From contig NZ_BBUZ01000023.1 in NCBI RefSeq assembly GCF_001417735.1, positions 148,077 through 212,076 of the forward strand: a DNA stretch of 64,000 bases, given 5' to 3'. The stretch is from Streptomyces sp. NBRC 110028. Lineage in GTDB: Bacteria > Actinomycetota > Actinomycetes > Streptomycetales > Streptomycetaceae. Both the position numbers and the translations under genes were made by a program. Under the pieces are notes generated by a model. It saw only the letters and a program-made list of their open reading frames with translations. It made no database searches and was not told where the DNA came from. Shown piece by piece: positions 16,350 through 25,543 of the stretch (its first letter is position 1; each line of letters opens with the position of its first letter).

Positions 16350-18008
16350 GTGAGCAAGAACTTCAGCATGCCCATATCCGGGGGCGGAAAGGGCCGTTCG
16401 GCGATCGCCGCCGGTGCCGCGGTCGCCACCGCCGCGCTGCTGGCCACCGGACTGACCACCGGATCGGCCGGTGCCGCACCGGCCGACGCGGGGGCCAGGG
16501 CGGGCGCCCAGCCCGTCAAGCTCACCGCGTCCGCCCGCGCCGAACTGCTGCGCGACGCGAACGCCACCAAGGCCGACACGGCGAAGGCCCTCGGCCTCGG
16601 CGCGAAGGAAAAGCTGGTCGTCAAGGACGTCATCAAGGACGCCGACGGCACCACCCACACCCGCTACGACCGCACCTACGACGGACTCCCCGTCCTCGGC
16701 GGCGACCTGGTGGTCCACCAGGCCGGAAGCGGCAAGGTGACCGGCGTCAGCAAGGCCACCGAGGCCGCCGTCAAGGTCGCCACCACCCGGGCCGAGGCGG
16801 CGCCCGGCGCCGCCGCGCGGACCGCCGTGAAGGCCGCCGAGGCGCAGCGCAGCACACAGGCGAAGGCGCGGACCCCGCACAAGGTGATCTGGGCCGCCAC
16901 CGGCAAGCCGGTCCTGGCGTACGAAACCGTCGTCGGCGGCGTCCAGAAGGACGGCACCCCGAACGAGCTGCACGTCATCACCGACGCGGCCACCGGCAAG
17001 AAGCTCTACGAGCGCCAGGGCGTCGAAACCGGCAGCGGCCAGAGCGAGTACAGCGGCAAGGTCGAGCTGGGCACCTCCAAGGAAGGCAGCGGCTACACCC
17101 TGACCGACGCCGGCCGCGGCGGCCACAAGACCCTCGACCTGGAGAACAAGGAGGACGGCGAGGGCAAGGCGTTCACCGACGAGGACGACGCTTGGGGCAA
17201 CGGCAAGGGCGACGACCCGCAGACCGCCGCCGTGGACGCCCACTACGGCGCCGCCACCACCTGGGACTACTACAAGAAGGTGCACGGCCGCGACGGCATC
17301 GGCGGCGACGGCAAGGCCGCCACGTCCCGCGTCCACTACGGCGAGAGCTACGTCAACGCGTTCTGGGAAGACTCCTGCTTCTGCATGACGTACGGCGACG
17401 GCGAGGGCAACAAGGCCCCGCTGACCGCCCTGGACGTCGCGGCGCACGAGATGACCCACGGCGTCACCTCCAAGACCGCGGGCCTGGAGTACAGCGGCGA
17501 GTCCGGCGGCCTCAACGAGGCCACCTCCGACATCTTCGGCTCCGCCGTCGAGTTCAACGCCAAGAACACCGAAGACCCCGGTGACTACCTCATCGGCGAG
17601 AAGATCGACATCAACGGCGACGGCACCCCGCTGCGCTACATGGACAAGCCCAGCAAGGACGGCGAGTCCGCGGACGCCTGGTCCGAGAAGGTCGGCGACC
17701 TCGACGTCCACTACTCCTCCGGTGTCGCCAACCACTTCTTCTACCTGCTGTCCGAGGGCAGCGGCGCCAAGGAGATCGGTGGCGTCAAGTACGACAGCCC
17801 GACCTCGGACGGCAAGAAGGTCGAGGGCATCGGGCGGGACAAGGCCGAGAAGATCTGGTTCAAGGCCCTGACCACGTACATGACCTCCACCACGGACTAT
17901 CACGCGGCGCGTGAGGCAACCCAGAAGGCCGCGAACGACCTCTATGGGAAGGACAGCCCCGAGTCCAAGGGCGTCGACGCCGCCTGGGCCGGGGTCAACG
18001 TGAAGTAG
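16350..18008 (+). CDS. Secreted M4 metalloprotease (second of three)
   Basis: A 552-residue M4 protease precursor without the C-terminal extra domains. It has a signal peptide (to about 45), an FTP propeptide (about 85-230, KLVVKDVIKDADG and YDGLPVLGGDLVV) and a catalytic domain with HEMTH (H366), SGGLNEATSD and DVHYSSGVANHFFYLL. The GTG start follows GAGGGAG. Protein similarity to both neighbours is high along the whole propeptide and catalytic domain, which marks a tandem duplication. It ends just before a classic intrinsic terminator and so is transcribed as a single gene. Confidence 0.93.
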   Translation: MSKNFSMPISGGGKGRSAIAAGAAVATAALLATGLTTGSAGAAPADAGARAGAQPVKLTASARAELLRDANATKADTAKALGLGAKEKLVVKDVIKDADGTTHTRYDRTYDGLPVLGGDLVVHQAGSGKVTGVSKATEAAVKVATTRAEAAPGAAARTAVKAAEAQRSTQAKARTPHKVIWAATGKPVLAYETVVGGVQKDGTPNELHVITDAATGKKLYERQGVETGSGQSEYSGKVELGTSKEGSGYTLTDAGRGGHKTLDLENKEDGEGKAFTDEDDAWGNGKGDDPQTAAVDAHYGAATTWDYYKKVHGRDGIGGDGKAATSRVHYGESYVNAFWEDSCFCMTYGDGEGNKAPLTALDVAAHEMTHGVTSKTAGLEYSGESGGLNEATSDIFGSAVEFNAKNTEDPGDYLIGEKIDINGDGTPLRYMDKPSKDGESADAWSEKVGDLDVHYSSGVANHFFYLLSEGSGAKEIGGVKYDSPTSDGKKVEGIGRDKAEKIWFKALTTYMTSTTDYHAAREATQKAANDLYGKDSPESKGVDAAWAGVNVK

Positions 18009-18047
18009 ACGCAACGGCGTTACCGATGCGTAACGCACGACATGCGG

Positions 18048-18078
18048 CCGGTGCCCGGGGATTGTCCCCGGGCACCGG
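18048..18078 (+). terminator. Intrinsic terminator after the second M4 protease gene
   Basis: A perfect 14-base stem, CCGGTGCCCGGGGA paired with TCCCCGGGCACCGG, has a TTG loop and is followed by TATGTTTTCTTC. It is 40 bases after the stop codon. Confidence 0.93.
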
Positions 18079-18160
18079 TATGTTTTCTTCACAGCAAAGA
18101 CACATCTTTGCCCGGTTGACCGACACGTCGGCCAACCTCCCATGACAACAGGAGATACGC

Positions 18161-19753
18161 GTGGATTCACGCTCGACGTCTGCTATATCCGGTATATCCC
18201 GCCACAGACGCTCGCGTACCGCCCTCGCCGCCGGAGCGGCCACCCTGGCCGCCTCCCTGCTCGCCGCCGGTGCCACCGCGGCCCCCGCGGGCGCGGCCAC
18301 TCCCCCGTCCGGCACCGCCGCGTCCCTCGGGCTCGGCGGCAAGGAGAAGCTGATCGTCCGTGACGTCGTCAAGGACGCCGACGGCTCCCTCCACACCCGC
18401 TACGAGCGCACCTACGACGGACTGCCGGTCCTCGGCGGCGACCTGATCGTCCACCAGGCGCCCAGCGGCGCCGAGGAGGGCGTCACCAAGGCCACCGACG
18501 CGCGCATCAAGGTCGCCGACACCCGCGCCTCCTTCGCCGCCTCCGGTGCCCAGCGCACCGCCCTGGCCGCCGCGAAGGCCGCCGATGTCACCGGCGCCAC
18601 CACCGAGCGCGCCCCGCGCAAGGTGATCTGGGCCGCCACCGGCAAGCCCGTCCTCGCGTACGAGACCGTCATCGGCGGCCTCCAGAAGGACGGCACGCCG
18701 AGCCGGCTGCACGTCATCACCGACGCCGACAGCGGCAAGAAGCTGTACGAGTACCAGGCCATCGAGACCGGCACCGGCACCGGCCAGCACAACGGCAAGG
18801 TCGCCGTCGGCGCGGTCAAGAGCGGCAGCCAGTGGCTGATGAAGGACACCGCGCGCGGCGGTCACCTGACGTACAACTCCAAGCACTCGTGGGACGAAAA
18901 CAAGAAGGGGTCGGCGTTCTACGACCCCGACAACGTCTGGGGCAACGGCAAGCCCACCATCGCGCAGACCGCCGCCGTGGACGTCCAGTACGGCGCCGCC
19001 ATGACCTGGGACTACTACAAGAAGGTCCTCGGCCGCAACGGCATCAAGGGCAACGGCAAGGCCGCGTACTCCCGCGTCCACTACGGTGACGCGTACCAGA
19101 ACGCCTTCTGGGACGACGCCTGCTTCTGCATGACCTACGGCGACGGCGAGGGCAACAAGAAGCCGCTCACCTCGCTGGACGTCGCGGGCCACGAGATGAG
19201 CCACGGCCTCACCTCGGCCACCGCCAACCTGGAGTACTCCGGCGAGTCCGGCGGCCTCAACGAGGCCACCTCCGACATCTTCGGCACCGCCGTCGAGTTC
19301 TACTCCAAGAACGCCAAGGACCCCGGCGACTACCTCATCGGCGAGAAGATCGACATCAACGGCGACGGCACCCCGCTGCGCTACATGGACAAGCCCAGCA
19401 AGGACGGGCTGTCCTACGACTACTGGAAGAGCGGCGTCGGCGAGGACGACCCGCACTTCACCTCCGGCATCGCCAACCACTTCTTCTACCTGCTGGCCGA
19501 GGGCAGTGGCCGCAAGGTCATCGGCGGTGTCACCTACAACAGCCCGACCAAGGACGGCCGGGTCGTCAAGGGCATCGGCCGCGCCAAGGCCGAGAAGATC
19601 TGGTACAAGGCCCTGACCACGTACATGACCTCGACCACCAACTACGCCAAGGCCCGCACCGCGACGCTCAACGCCGCGAAGAAGCTGTACGGCGCCAACA
19701 GCACCGAGTACAAGGCGGTCAACAACGCCTGGGGCGGCGTCAACGTCAAGTGA
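18161..19753 (+). CDS. Secreted M4 metalloprotease (third of three)
   Basis: A 530-residue M4 protease precursor: signal peptide (to about 45, ending near AGAAT), FTP propeptide (about 55-205, KLIVRDVVKDADG and YDGLPVLGGDLIV) and catalytic domain with HEMSH (H344), SGGLNEATSD and DPHFTSGIANHFFYLL. Here the segment equivalent to DVHYSSG reads DPHFTSG, and the catalytic His is kept. The GTG start has AGGAG nine bases upstream. Compared with the other two it has a shorter propeptide N-terminus. It faces glgP across a bidirectional hairpin. Confidence 0.93.
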   Translation: MDSRSTSAISGISRHRRSRTALAAGAATLAASLLAAGATAAPAGAATPPSGTAASLGLGGKEKLIVRDVVKDADGSLHTRYERTYDGLPVLGGDLIVHQAPSGAEEGVTKATDARIKVADTRASFAASGAQRTALAAAKAADVTGATTERAPRKVIWAATGKPVLAYETVIGGLQKDGTPSRLHVITDADSGKKLYEYQAIETGTGTGQHNGKVAVGAVKSGSQWLMKDTARGGHLTYNSKHSWDENKKGSAFYDPDNVWGNGKPTIAQTAAVDVQYGAAMTWDYYKKVLGRNGIKGNGKAAYSRVHYGDAYQNAFWDDACFCMTYGDGEGNKKPLTSLDVAGHEMSHGLTSATANLEYSGESGGLNEATSDIFGTAVEFYSKNAKDPGDYLIGEKIDINGDGTPLRYMDKPSKDGLSYDYWKSGVGEDDPHFTSGIANHFFYLLAEGSGRKVIGGVTYNSPTKDGRVVKGIGRAKAEKIWYKALTTYMTSTTNYAKARTATLNAAKKLYGANSTEYKAVNNAWGGVNVK

Positions 19754-19770
19754 CGACCCCGAGCTGACCA

Positions 19771-19802
19771 CGGCCGGGCGGGCCCCGTGGCCCGCCCGGC
19801 CG
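19771..19802. terminator. Bidirectional hairpin between the third M4 gene and glgP
   Basis: A 14-base perfect stem (CGGCCGGGCGGGCC with its complement) closes a CCGT loop. It lies between the convergent stops at 19753 and 19871. Confidence 0.85.
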
Positions 19803-19870
19803 GAAGCCGCCGGAAGCCGTCTGCACGCGTCGTCATCCGTTCGACCGCCAGACCACCATGGCCGACCGGC

Positions 19871-22543
19871 TCAGCGCATCAGTACCCCCGCGGCCCCGGA
19901 AGTGGATTCCGACGGGAGGGCGGTGAGGCCGAGTTCGGCGGGGGTGGCCAGGAGGGGGTGGGTGGGGAGGACGCGGACGGTGTAGCCGAAGGGGCCCGTG
20001 CGGTCCAGCGCGAGGGGGCCTTCGTAGAGGTGGCGGCCCTCGTCGTCGGGGCCGGAGGTGGGCTTGAGGGGGATGGCGGTGGTGTCGGTCAGGCGGTCGG
20101 CCTCGTCCACCCGGCCCGCCACGGCCTGGACCTCGACATCGGCGGGGTCGAGGCCGCCGAGGCGGACCTGGACGCGGAGGGAGAGCGCGGAGCCCAGCTC
20201 GGCGGCGCCGCCGGGGGCGGGCGGGGTGAGCCGGGTTTCCACGTGGTCGACGGCCACTTGGGGCCAGGCCGCGCGGACCCGGGCCTTCCATGCGGACAGG
20301 TCGCGGGCCGTGGCGGGGTCGAGGGCGCGGTGGGCACGGGCGGCCGGTGCGTAGAGCCGCTCGACGTACTCGCGCACCATGCGCCCCGCGTGCACCTTGG
20401 GGGCGAGGGTGGTGAGGGTCTGGCGCACCATGTCGATCCAGTGGCCGGGGAGGCCGTCGGGGCCGCGGTCGTAGAACTGCGGTGCGACCCGGTTCTCCAG
20501 CAGTTCGTAGAGGGCGGCCGCCTCCAGGTCGTCGCGGCGGTCGTCGTCGACGGCGGAGCCGTCGGCGGTGGGGATGGCCCAGCCGAAGTCGGGTTCGTAC
20601 CACTCGTCCCACCAGCCGTCGAGGACGGAGAGGTTGAGGCAGCCGTTGAGGGCGGCCTTCATACCGCTGGTGCCGCACGCCTCCAGCGGGCGCAGCGGGT
20701 TGTTGAGCCAGACGTCGCAGCCGGGGTAGAGCTTCTGGGCCATGCCCATGCCGTAGTCGGGCAGGAAGACCAGGCGGTGCCGCACCCGGGGGTCGTCGGC
20801 GAAGCGGACGAGTTCCTGGACGAGGCGCTTGCCGCCGTCGTCGGCCGGGTGGGCCTTGCCCGCGACGACGATCTGAACGGGCCGCTCGGGGTGCAGCAGC
20901 AGCTCGGTGAGCCGGTCGCGGTCGCGCAGCATCAGGGTGAGCCGCTTGTACGAGGGGACGCGGCGGGCGAAGCCGATGGTGAGGATGTCGGGGTCGAGGA
21001 CGGAGTCGATCCAGCCCAGTTCGGCGGTGCCCGCGCCGCGCTGCCGCCACGAGGCGTACAGCCGCTGCCGCACCTCGGTGACGAGCTGCTTGCGCAGGCT
21101 GCGGCGCAGTTCCCACAGTTCGGCGCCGGGGAGGTGGCCGAACTGGCGGGCGCCGAGCCGGGTGACCTCGGGGGCGCGCCAGGTGGGCGCGTGGACGCCG
21201 TTGGTGACGGAGGTGATGGGCACTTCCTCGGCGTCGAAGCCGGGCCACAGACCGGCGAACATCTCGCGGCTGACCTCGCCGTGGAGGGTGGAGACCCCGT
21301 TGGCGCGCTGGGCCAGCCGCAACCCCATGACGGCCATGTTGAACAGGCCGGGCTCGCCGCCGGGGTAGGTCTCCCGGCCGAGGGCGAGGACGCGCTCGAC
21401 GCCGATGCCGGGCAGTTCGCCGTCGTCCCCGAAGTGGCGGGCGACGAGGTCGCGGTCGAACCGGTCGATCCCGGCGGGGACCGGGGTGTGGGTGGTGAAG
21501 ACGGTGCCGGCCCGGACGGTCTCGTGGGCGGACTCGAAGTCCGCGCCCGTCGTGTCAACGAGTTCGCGGATGCGCTCCAGGCCGAGGAATCCGGCGTGGC
21601 CCTCGTTGGTGTGGAAGACCTCGGGCTCGGCGTGCCCGGTGATACGGCAGTACGCGCGCACCGCGCGCACCCCGCCGATGCCGAGCAGCATCTCCTGCAG
21701 CAGCCGGTGTTCGCTGCCGCCGCCGTAGAGCCGGTCGGTGACGTCGCGCTCGCCGGGGCCGTTGCCCTCCACGTCCGAGTCGAGCAGCAGCAGCGGCACC
21801 CGGCCGACCTGGGCCTGCCAGATCTGGGCGTGCAGCGGGCGGCCGCCGGGGAGGGCGAGCGTGATCCGCGCCGGGCGGCCGGCGCCGGCGCCGGGCTCGT
21901 GCAGCAGGGTGAGCGGCAGCTCGTTGGGGTCGAGGACGGGGTACTGCTCCTGCTGCCAGCCCTCGCGGGAGAGGGACTGGCGGAAGTAGCCGTGGCGGTA
22001 GAGCAGTCCGACGCCGATGAGGGGGACGCCGAGGTCGCTGGCGGCCTTGAGGTGGTCACCTGCGAGGATGCCGAGCCCGCCGGAGTACTGGGGCAGGGCG
22101 GCGGTGATGCCGAACTCCGGCGAGAAGTAGGCGATGGCGGCGGGCAGTCGGGGGGACACATCGGCTCCCCCCGGCTCCCGGCCCCCGGCCGCGGCCGCAC
22201 CGTCCGCCGGGGGCGGGGCGTCCGACCGGTCCGGGACGGCCGCTGTGCGGCCCTGATACCAGCGGGGGGCGTTCATATAGTCGTCCAGATCCTCGGCGGC
22301 CGCCCCGAGCCGCCGCAGGAAGCCGCGGTCCGCGGCGAGTTCCGCCAGCCGGGCGACGGGTACGGCGCTCAGCAGCCGCACCGGGTCGCCGCCGGCCGCC
22401 CGCCAGCCCTCGGGGTCCATGGCCTCGAACAGCTCGCGGGTCTCGGGATGCCACGACCAGCGCAGATTGCGCGCCAGCCGGTGGAGCGGTCGTAGGGGTT
22501 CCGGGAGCACAGGACGCACGCTGAAGCGACGGATGGCCTTCAC
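19871..22543 (-). CDS. glgP: Alpha-glucan phosphorylase GlgP
   Basis: An 890-residue phosphorylase that releases glucose-1-phosphate from alpha-1,4-glucan ends. The N-terminal 100 residues are the DUF3417 domain found in the bacterial alpha-glucan phosphorylase subfamily (LHRLARNLRWSWHPETRELF). A low-complexity insert at about 100-130 is followed by AYFSPEFGITAALPQYSGGLGILAGDHLKAASDLG, split in the chain by a short loop. The PLP lysine lies in EACGTSGMKAALNG. FHTNEGHAGF and TTHTPVPAG are further family motifs. The ATG has no strong ribosome-binding site. It is transcribed alone and away from the pectin lyase genes, and works with GlgX and the GlgE pathway. Confidence 0.92.
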   Translation of the reverse strand: MKAIRRFSVRPVLPEPLRPLHRLARNLRWSWHPETRELFEAMDPEGWRAAGGDPVRLLSAVPVARLAELAADRGFLRRLGAAAEDLDDYMNAPRWYQGRTAAVPDRSDAPPPADGAAAAGGREPGGADVSPRLPAAIAYFSPEFGITAALPQYSGGLGILAGDHLKAASDLGVPLIGVGLLYRHGYFRQSLSREGWQQEQYPVLDPNELPLTLLHEPGAGAGRPARITLALPGGRPLHAQIWQAQVGRVPLLLLDSDVEGNGPGERDVTDRLYGGGSEHRLLQEMLLGIGGVRAVRAYCRITGHAEPEVFHTNEGHAGFLGLERIRELVDTTGADFESAHETVRAGTVFTTHTPVPAGIDRFDRDLVARHFGDDGELPGIGVERVLALGRETYPGGEPGLFNMAVMGLRLAQRANGVSTLHGEVSREMFAGLWPGFDAEEVPITSVTNGVHAPTWRAPEVTRLGARQFGHLPGAELWELRRSLRKQLVTEVRQRLYASWRQRGAGTAELGWIDSVLDPDILTIGFARRVPSYKRLTLMLRDRDRLTELLLHPERPVQIVVAGKAHPADDGGKRLVQELVRFADDPRVRHRLVFLPDYGMGMAQKLYPGCDVWLNNPLRPLEACGTSGMKAALNGCLNLSVLDGWWDEWYEPDFGWAIPTADGSAVDDDRRDDLEAAALYELLENRVAPQFYDRGPDGLPGHWIDMVRQTLTTLAPKVHAGRMVREYVERLYAPAARAHRALDPATARDLSAWKARVRAAWPQVAVDHVETRLTPPAPGGAAELGSALSLRVQVRLGGLDPADVEVQAVAGRVDEADRLTDTTAIPLKPTSGPDDEGRHLYEGPLALDRTGPFGYTVRVLPTHPLLATPAELGLTALPSESTSGAAGVLMR

Positions 22544-22591
22544 ACCTTCGACGGTAGCGGCCGACGCGCCCCCGTTTCGGCTGTTTCGCCA

Positions 22592-22680
22592 TAGGGAGTG
22601 TCTTGCCGGTCATGCCGGGCTCCCGACGCCGCCGTGACATCAGCCGCTGCCGCGGCGGGCGGCACCTCGCGGCCCCGCGA
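22592..22680. mobile_element. Degenerate end of the same MITE family as 7064-7225
   Basis: The sequence starts AGGGAGTGTCTTGCCGGTCA and continues ATGCCGGGCTCCCG, closely matching the reverse complement of the right end of the element at 7064-7225. A block CGGCACCTCGCGGCCCCGCG then matches its interior. A second terminal repeat is not found, so this is a decayed or solo end in the glgP / pectin lyase promoter region. Confidence 0.5.
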
Positions 22681-22761
22681 AGTTCGGTGGGGAGGCGGCA
22701 ACCTTTCCGGCCAGGGCGACGACTAGGGGGCGTTCACATCCCCCCATGCCTTGGAGGCCCC

Positions 22762-24708
22762 GTGCGTTTACGGGACAGATCGCAGCCCCCGGCCGGCCCC
22801 CCGCCCGCATCCGCCGCCGGCGTGCCGCTCGGCCGACCGCGGACGCTGGCCGCGGCGCTCGTGGTGGGCGCGCTGACCGTCACCGGTCTGGCGGGCGTCT
22901 CGGGAGCCGCCGAGACGGGGAAGGAGACCGGTGAGGAGGCCGGGGCGAAGGCCGTGGCCGCCCAGCTGGAGAAGCTGGACCGGGGGCTGGTCAGCGTCCG
23001 CTCGGGCAGCGACAACCTGGTCAGCTGGCGCTGGCTCGCGACCGACCCGTCCAATGTCGCCTTCAACGTCTACCGCGGGTCCACGAAGGTCAACGCGTCC
23101 CCGATCACGGGTTCGACCAACTACCTGGACAAGGGCGCGGCGGCCACCGAGACCTACACGGTGCGCGCCGTGGTGAACGGCGCGGAGCAGGCCGCCTCCC
23201 CCGCCGCCCTCGCGTTCCGCTCGGGCTATCTCGATGTCCCGATCTCGCCCCCGGCCGCCGGGTCCGACTATACGTACGAGGCCAACGACGCCTCCGTGGG
23301 CGACCTGGACGGCGACGGCGACCTCGATCTCGTCCTCAAGTGGCAGCCGACGAACGCGAAGGACAACTCGCAGTCCGGCGTCACGGGCAACACGATCGTG
23401 GACGGCTACACCCTCCAGGGCACGCGGCTGTGGCGCATCGACCTGGGCCGTAACATCCGCTCCGGCGCGCACTACACCCAGTTCCAGGTGTACGACTACG
23501 ACGGCGACGGCCGGGCCGAGGTCGCGATGAAGACCGCGGACGGCACGGTCGACGGCACGGGCAAGACGATCGGCAGCGCGTCCGCCGACTACCGCAACTC
23601 CAGCGGCTACGTGCTGAGCGGACCCGAGTTCCTGACGATGTTCAACGGGAGCACCGGCGCCGCCATGTCCACCGTGGACTACGTCCCGGCGCGCGGCACG
23701 GTCTCCTCGTGGGGCGACTCGTACGGCAACCGGGTGGACCGCTTCCTGGCCGGGACGGCGTATCTGAACGGCTCCACGCCCTCCCTGATCGCGGCGCGCG
23801 GCTACTACACCCGCACCGTCATCGCCGCCTGGGACTTCAAGGGCGGCCAGCTGACCCGCAAGTGGACGTTCGACACGAACAGTTCCACCAACACCGGCAA
23901 GGGCTACGACGGTCAGGGCAACCACGCGCTGGCGGTCGGCGATGTGGACGGCGACGGCAAGGACGAGATCGTCTACGGCTCGATGGCCGTGGACGACAAC
24001 GGCTCCGGGCTGTGGACGACGAAGAACGGCCACGGCGACGCGGCCCACCTCGGCGACCTCGACCCGTCCCGGCCGGGCCTGGAGTACTTCAAGGTGGACG
24101 AGGACTCCTCCAAGCCGTCCTCGTACCTGGCCGACGCCAGGACCGGCCAGGTGCTCTGGACGACCCCGGCCGGCGGCGACAACGGGCGCGGGGTGGCCGG
24201 GGACATCTGGGCGGGCAACGACGGCGCCGAGATGTGGTCCGCGAAGGACGACCAGATCCGCTCGGCCTCCGGCGCCACCAAGGGCCGCAAGCCGTCGTCC
24301 ATGAACTTCCTGTCCTGGTGGGACGGCGACCCGGTGCGCGAGCTGCTGGACGGTACGCACATCGACAAGTACGGCACGTCGGGCGAGACCCGGCAGCTCA
24401 CCGGCTCCGGGGTGCACTCCAACAACGGCACCAAGGCCAATCCGTCGCTGTCCGGCGACGTCCTCGGCGACTGGCGTGAGGAGGTGATCTGGCCGACCAG
24501 CGACAACAAGGCGCTGCGGATCTACTCCACGCCGTACGAGACGGACCGGCGGATCACCACTCTGCTGCACGACCGGCAGTACCGGGAGGCGCTGGCCTGG
24601 CAGAACACCGCCTACAACCAGCCCCCGCACCCCAGCTTCTTCATCGGCGACAAGATGGCCACCCCTCCGCGGCCGTCCATCACCACCCCCTTAAACCCCA
24701 TCCCCTGA
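22762..24708 (+). CDS. Secreted rhamnogalacturonan lyase (PL11)
   Basis: A 648-residue polysaccharide lyase family 11 enzyme, which cuts the rhamnogalacturonan I backbone of pectin by beta-elimination. It has a signal peptide (hydrophobic stretch LAAALVVGALTVTGLAGVSG), a small beta domain (about 65-155, LVSVRSGSDNLVSWRWLATD) and an eight-bladed propeller. Repeated Asp-rich calcium loops are visible: GDLDGDGDLDLVLKW, YDYDGDGRAEVAMK and GDVDGDGKDEIVYG. The GTG at 22762 follows TTGGAGG. The PL3 lyase gene follows 43 bases after the stop, so the pair probably form a pectin-degrading operon. Confidence 0.93.
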   Translation: MRLRDRSQPPAGPPPASAAGVPLGRPRTLAAALVVGALTVTGLAGVSGAAETGKETGEEAGAKAVAAQLEKLDRGLVSVRSGSDNLVSWRWLATDPSNVAFNVYRGSTKVNASPITGSTNYLDKGAAATETYTVRAVVNGAEQAASPAALAFRSGYLDVPISPPAAGSDYTYEANDASVGDLDGDGDLDLVLKWQPTNAKDNSQSGVTGNTIVDGYTLQGTRLWRIDLGRNIRSGAHYTQFQVYDYDGDGRAEVAMKTADGTVDGTGKTIGSASADYRNSSGYVLSGPEFLTMFNGSTGAAMSTVDYVPARGTVSSWGDSYGNRVDRFLAGTAYLNGSTPSLIAARGYYTRTVIAAWDFKGGQLTRKWTFDTNSSTNTGKGYDGQGNHALAVGDVDGDGKDEIVYGSMAVDDNGSGLWTTKNGHGDAAHLGDLDPSRPGLEYFKVDEDSSKPSSYLADARTGQVLWTTPAGGDNGRGVAGDIWAGNDGAEMWSAKDDQIRSASGATKGRKPSSMNFLSWWDGDPVRELLDGTHIDKYGTSGETRQLTGSGVHSNNGTKANPSLSGDVLGDWREEVIWPTSDNKALRIYSTPYETDRRITTLLHDRQYREALAWQNTAYNQPPHPSFFIGDKMATPPRPSITTPLNPIP

Positions 24709-24751
24709 CGCAAGACCCCGGAAAAACCCCTTCCGCACAAGGAGTTGTGAC

Positions 24752-25543
24752 ATGGAGTTACGCATGAGCCGGCGGGCGATCGGCGGCGCGCTCGGCGCCA
24801 TCGCCCTCACCGCGGGCGCGATCACGACGGGGCTGTCCCTGTCGGCCGCGTCGGCCGCCACCTGGCCCTCGCCCAGCGGCACCCCGCAGGCGGTCACCAA
24901 GACGATCTCCGTCAGCGGAACCACCGACGGTGGCATGAAGCGCTACTACGGTTCCGGCGACCTCGGCACCGGCGGTCAGAACGAGGACCAGGACCCGCTG
25001 TTCGAGCTGGCCGACGGCGCGACCCTCAAGAACGTCATCATCGGCTCCCCGGCCGCCGACGGCGTCCACTGCAAGGGCAGCTGTACGCTGCAGAACGTCT
25101 GGTGGGAGGACGTCGGCGAGGACGCCGCCACCTTCCGCGGCACCGGCAAGACGTACAACGTCGTCGGGGGCGGCGCCCGCAAGGCCTCGGACAAGGTCTT
25201 CCAGTTCAACGGCGGCGGCACGCTCAACATCTCCAACTTCGCCGTGCAGGACTTCGGCAAGCTGGTCCGCTCGTGCGGCAACTGCTCCTCGCAGTACAAG
25301 CGCACGATCAATGTGAGCAACACCGAGGTCACCGCCCCCGGTAAGGCCATCGGCGGGATCAACACCAACTACGGCGACTCGCTGACCCTGCGCAAGATCA
25401 CGATCGTCGGGGACAGCAGCAAGAAGATCGTCCCGTGCCAGAAGTACATCGGCAACAACACGGGCAAGGAGCCGACCGAGAACGGCAAGGACGCGGACGG
25501 CACGTACTGCAAGTACAGCGCCTCCGACATCACCTACAAGTAG
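24752..25543 (+). CDS. Secreted pectate lyase (PL3)
   Basis: A 263-residue pectate lyase family 3 enzyme with a signal peptide ending near SAASAAT. It is a short right-handed beta-helix: LKNVIIGSPAADGVHCKGSCTLQNVWWEDVGEDAATFRG holds the conserved turn with the calcium-binding Asp/Glu, split here by segments, and FQFNGGGTLNISNFAVQDFGKLVRSCGNC follows. Conserved cysteines are present in pairs. The ATG has AAGGAG upstream, and an internal ATG four codons later is also possible. It should cleave unmethylated polygalacturonate alongside the PL11 enzyme. Confidence 0.93.
   Translation: MELRMSRRAIGGALGAIALTAGAITTGLSLSAASAATWPSPSGTPQAVTKTISVSGTTDGGMKRYYGSGDLGTGGQNEDQDPLFELADGATLKNVIIGSPAADGVHCKGSCTLQNVWWEDVGEDAATFRGTGKTYNVVGGGARKASDKVFQFNGGGTLNISNFAVQDFGKLVRSCGNCSSQYKRTINVSNTEVTAPGKAIGGINTNYGDSLTLRKITIVGDSSKKIVPCQKYIGNNTGKEPTENGKDADGTYCKYSASDITYK

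Noticed and set aside
19787-22495. Plus-strand 900-codon frame opposite glgP
   Set aside because: Gly/Glu/Val-rich shadow; GlgP motifs, including the PLP lysine, are on the minus strand.
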